Made by a program: the position numbers and the translations under genes
Assembly (NCBI RefSeq): GCF_001517425.1
Contig: NZ_FBWL01000171.1
Span: forward strand, 1 to 64,000
DNA length: 64,000 bases
Direction of reading: 5' to 3'
DNA from: Clostridium sp. C105KSO13
GTDB taxonomy: Bacteria; Bacillota; Clostridia; Lachnospirales; Lachnospiraceae
The notes under the pieces: model-generated
What the model saw: only the letters and a program-made list of their open reading frames with translations
Told to the model about the DNA's origin: nothing
The model's database searches: none
Shown: positions 63,437 through 64,000 of the stretch, one piece after another
Layout of the letters: each line of letters starts with the position of its first letter
Position numbering within the stretch: the stretch's first letter is position 1

Positions 63437-64000
63437 ATGCCTGCAGATATAAGTGAAAGAAAATTGACAATACTCAAGGCCATTATTCAGAATTATCTGG
63501 AGACAGGGGAACCGGTAGGTTCCAGAACTCTTTCAAAATATACAGATCTTAACTTGAGTTCAGCGACCATCCGCAATGAGATGGCGGATTTGGAGGATTT
63601 GGGCTATATTTTCCAGCCTCATACTTCAGCAGGGCGGATTCCTTCAGATAAAGGATATCGGCTGTATGTGGATATGCTGATGGAGGACAAAGAGCAGGAA
63701 ATCACAGAACTGCGTAACACCATGCTGGAGAAGACCGATAAGGTGGATAAAGTATTAAAGCAGGCTGCTAAGGTGCTGGCTGCAAATACGAATTATGCGA
63801 CTATGGTGTCAGCCCCGGTCAATAACAGGAATACTCTGAAATTTATTCAGCTTTCCCAGGTGGATGCAGAACAAGTTGTGGCCGTGATTGTGTTGGGCGG
63901 CAATGTTATTAAGAACAAGATTATTCAAGTGGGAGAGACCATAAGTAATGAAAACTTACTGAAGTTGAACATGCTTCTAAATACAACTTTGAATAGCATG
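63437..64000 (+). CDS. hrcA: Heat-inducible transcription repressor HrcA, partial (cut by window end)
   Basis: First 188 codons, open to the window edge; the full protein is usually about 340 residues. Start after TAGGGAGGAGGGTTCT. N-terminal winged helix with ISERKLTILKAIIQNYLETGEPVGSRTLSKY and SSATIRNEMADLEDLGYIFQPHTSAGRIPSDKGYR, a family signature. Represses class I heat-shock genes through the CIRCE site at 63375, 36 bp upstream. Confidence 0.97.
   Translation, partial: MPADISERKLTILKAIIQNYLETGEPVGSRTLSKYTDLNLSSATIRNEMADLEDLGYIFQPHTSAGRIPSDKGYRLYVDMLMEDKEQEITELRNTMLEKTDKVDKVLKQAAKVLAANTNYATMVSAPVNNRNTLKFIQLSQVDAEQVVAVIVLGGNVIKNKIIQVGETISNENLLKLNMLLNTTLNSM

Overview
The window looks like chromosomal DNA of an anaerobic, spore-forming, flagellated member of the Lachnospiraceae (class Clostridia). 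This is inferred from moderate-to-low GC, strong AGGAGG-type ribosome binding sites, a leuS T-box, two CotF-type spore coat genes, a GerMN lipoprotein, a CIRCE element ahead of hrcA, and clostridial families such as DUF3793 and DUF6179/DUF6323. I cannot name the species. No rRNA, CRISPR array, prophage or transposase was seen.

Layout. 0-5.4 kb: a secreted CAP-domain protein and a large wall-anchored GH127 beta-L-arabinofuranosidase with a one-base frameshift near its N-terminus. 5.5-10.3 kb: housekeeping cluster rplS, signal peptidase I, rbgA, a second signal peptidase I, rnhB, yraN-type gene, MscS channel. 10.3-14.3 kb: a 51-residue protein, a Cu/Zn-SOD-like protein with altered metal ligands, tRNA-Thr(CGT) and tRNA-Ala(CGC), a beta-hydroxyacid dehydrogenase, mgsA and a proline racemase family enzyme. 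14.6-23.5 kb: an EF-G-like GTPase with an unusual G4 motif, trkA-trkH potassium uptake, an unrecognised membrane protein, a small P-loop protein, DUF3793 and a ZIP transporter. 23.5-31.9 kb: T-box and leuS, DUF6323-DUF6179, a TetR regulator, an MntP-like transporter, and a radical SAM enzyme paired with an LPG-synthase-like membrane protein. 32.0-38.6 kb: spore coat proteins, a class I glutamine amidotransferase-like hydrolase, flagellin with an adjacent GT2/TPR/methyltransferase-like protein, and a uracil permease. 38.7-44.3 kb: a YbaK/ProX-type editing protein, argG, NifX-like and DUF134 proteins, threonine aldolase and an iron alcohol dehydrogenase. 44.8-53 kb: proB-proA, then argC-GNAT-argJ-argB-argD and a DMT transporter. 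53.1-64 kb: a ComEA-like lipoprotein, a two-component system with a GerMN lipoprotein, comEC, holA, lepA, hemW and the start of hrcA.

The most unusual structure is a 99-nt element that occurs once between the leuS T-box terminator and the leuS ribosome binding site (23841-23939), and five times in perfect 99-nt tandem inside the arginine operon (48194-48688). Both loci fold by hand into the same two hairpins with GNRA-type loops, and at least five base pairs differ in a compensatory way between them. This argues for a conserved RNA structure rather than simple repeated DNA. In both places it ends directly at the Shine-Dalgarno sequence of the next gene.

Arginine genes appear co-regulated: ArgR-like operators overlap the predicted -35/-10 boxes of argC and the -35 box of argG, which lies 6.4 kb away on the other strand. 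proB-proA lie just upstream of argC, so glutamate-derived proline and arginine synthesis are adjacent. Flagellin and its neighbouring glycosyltransferase probably form a surface-modification pair.
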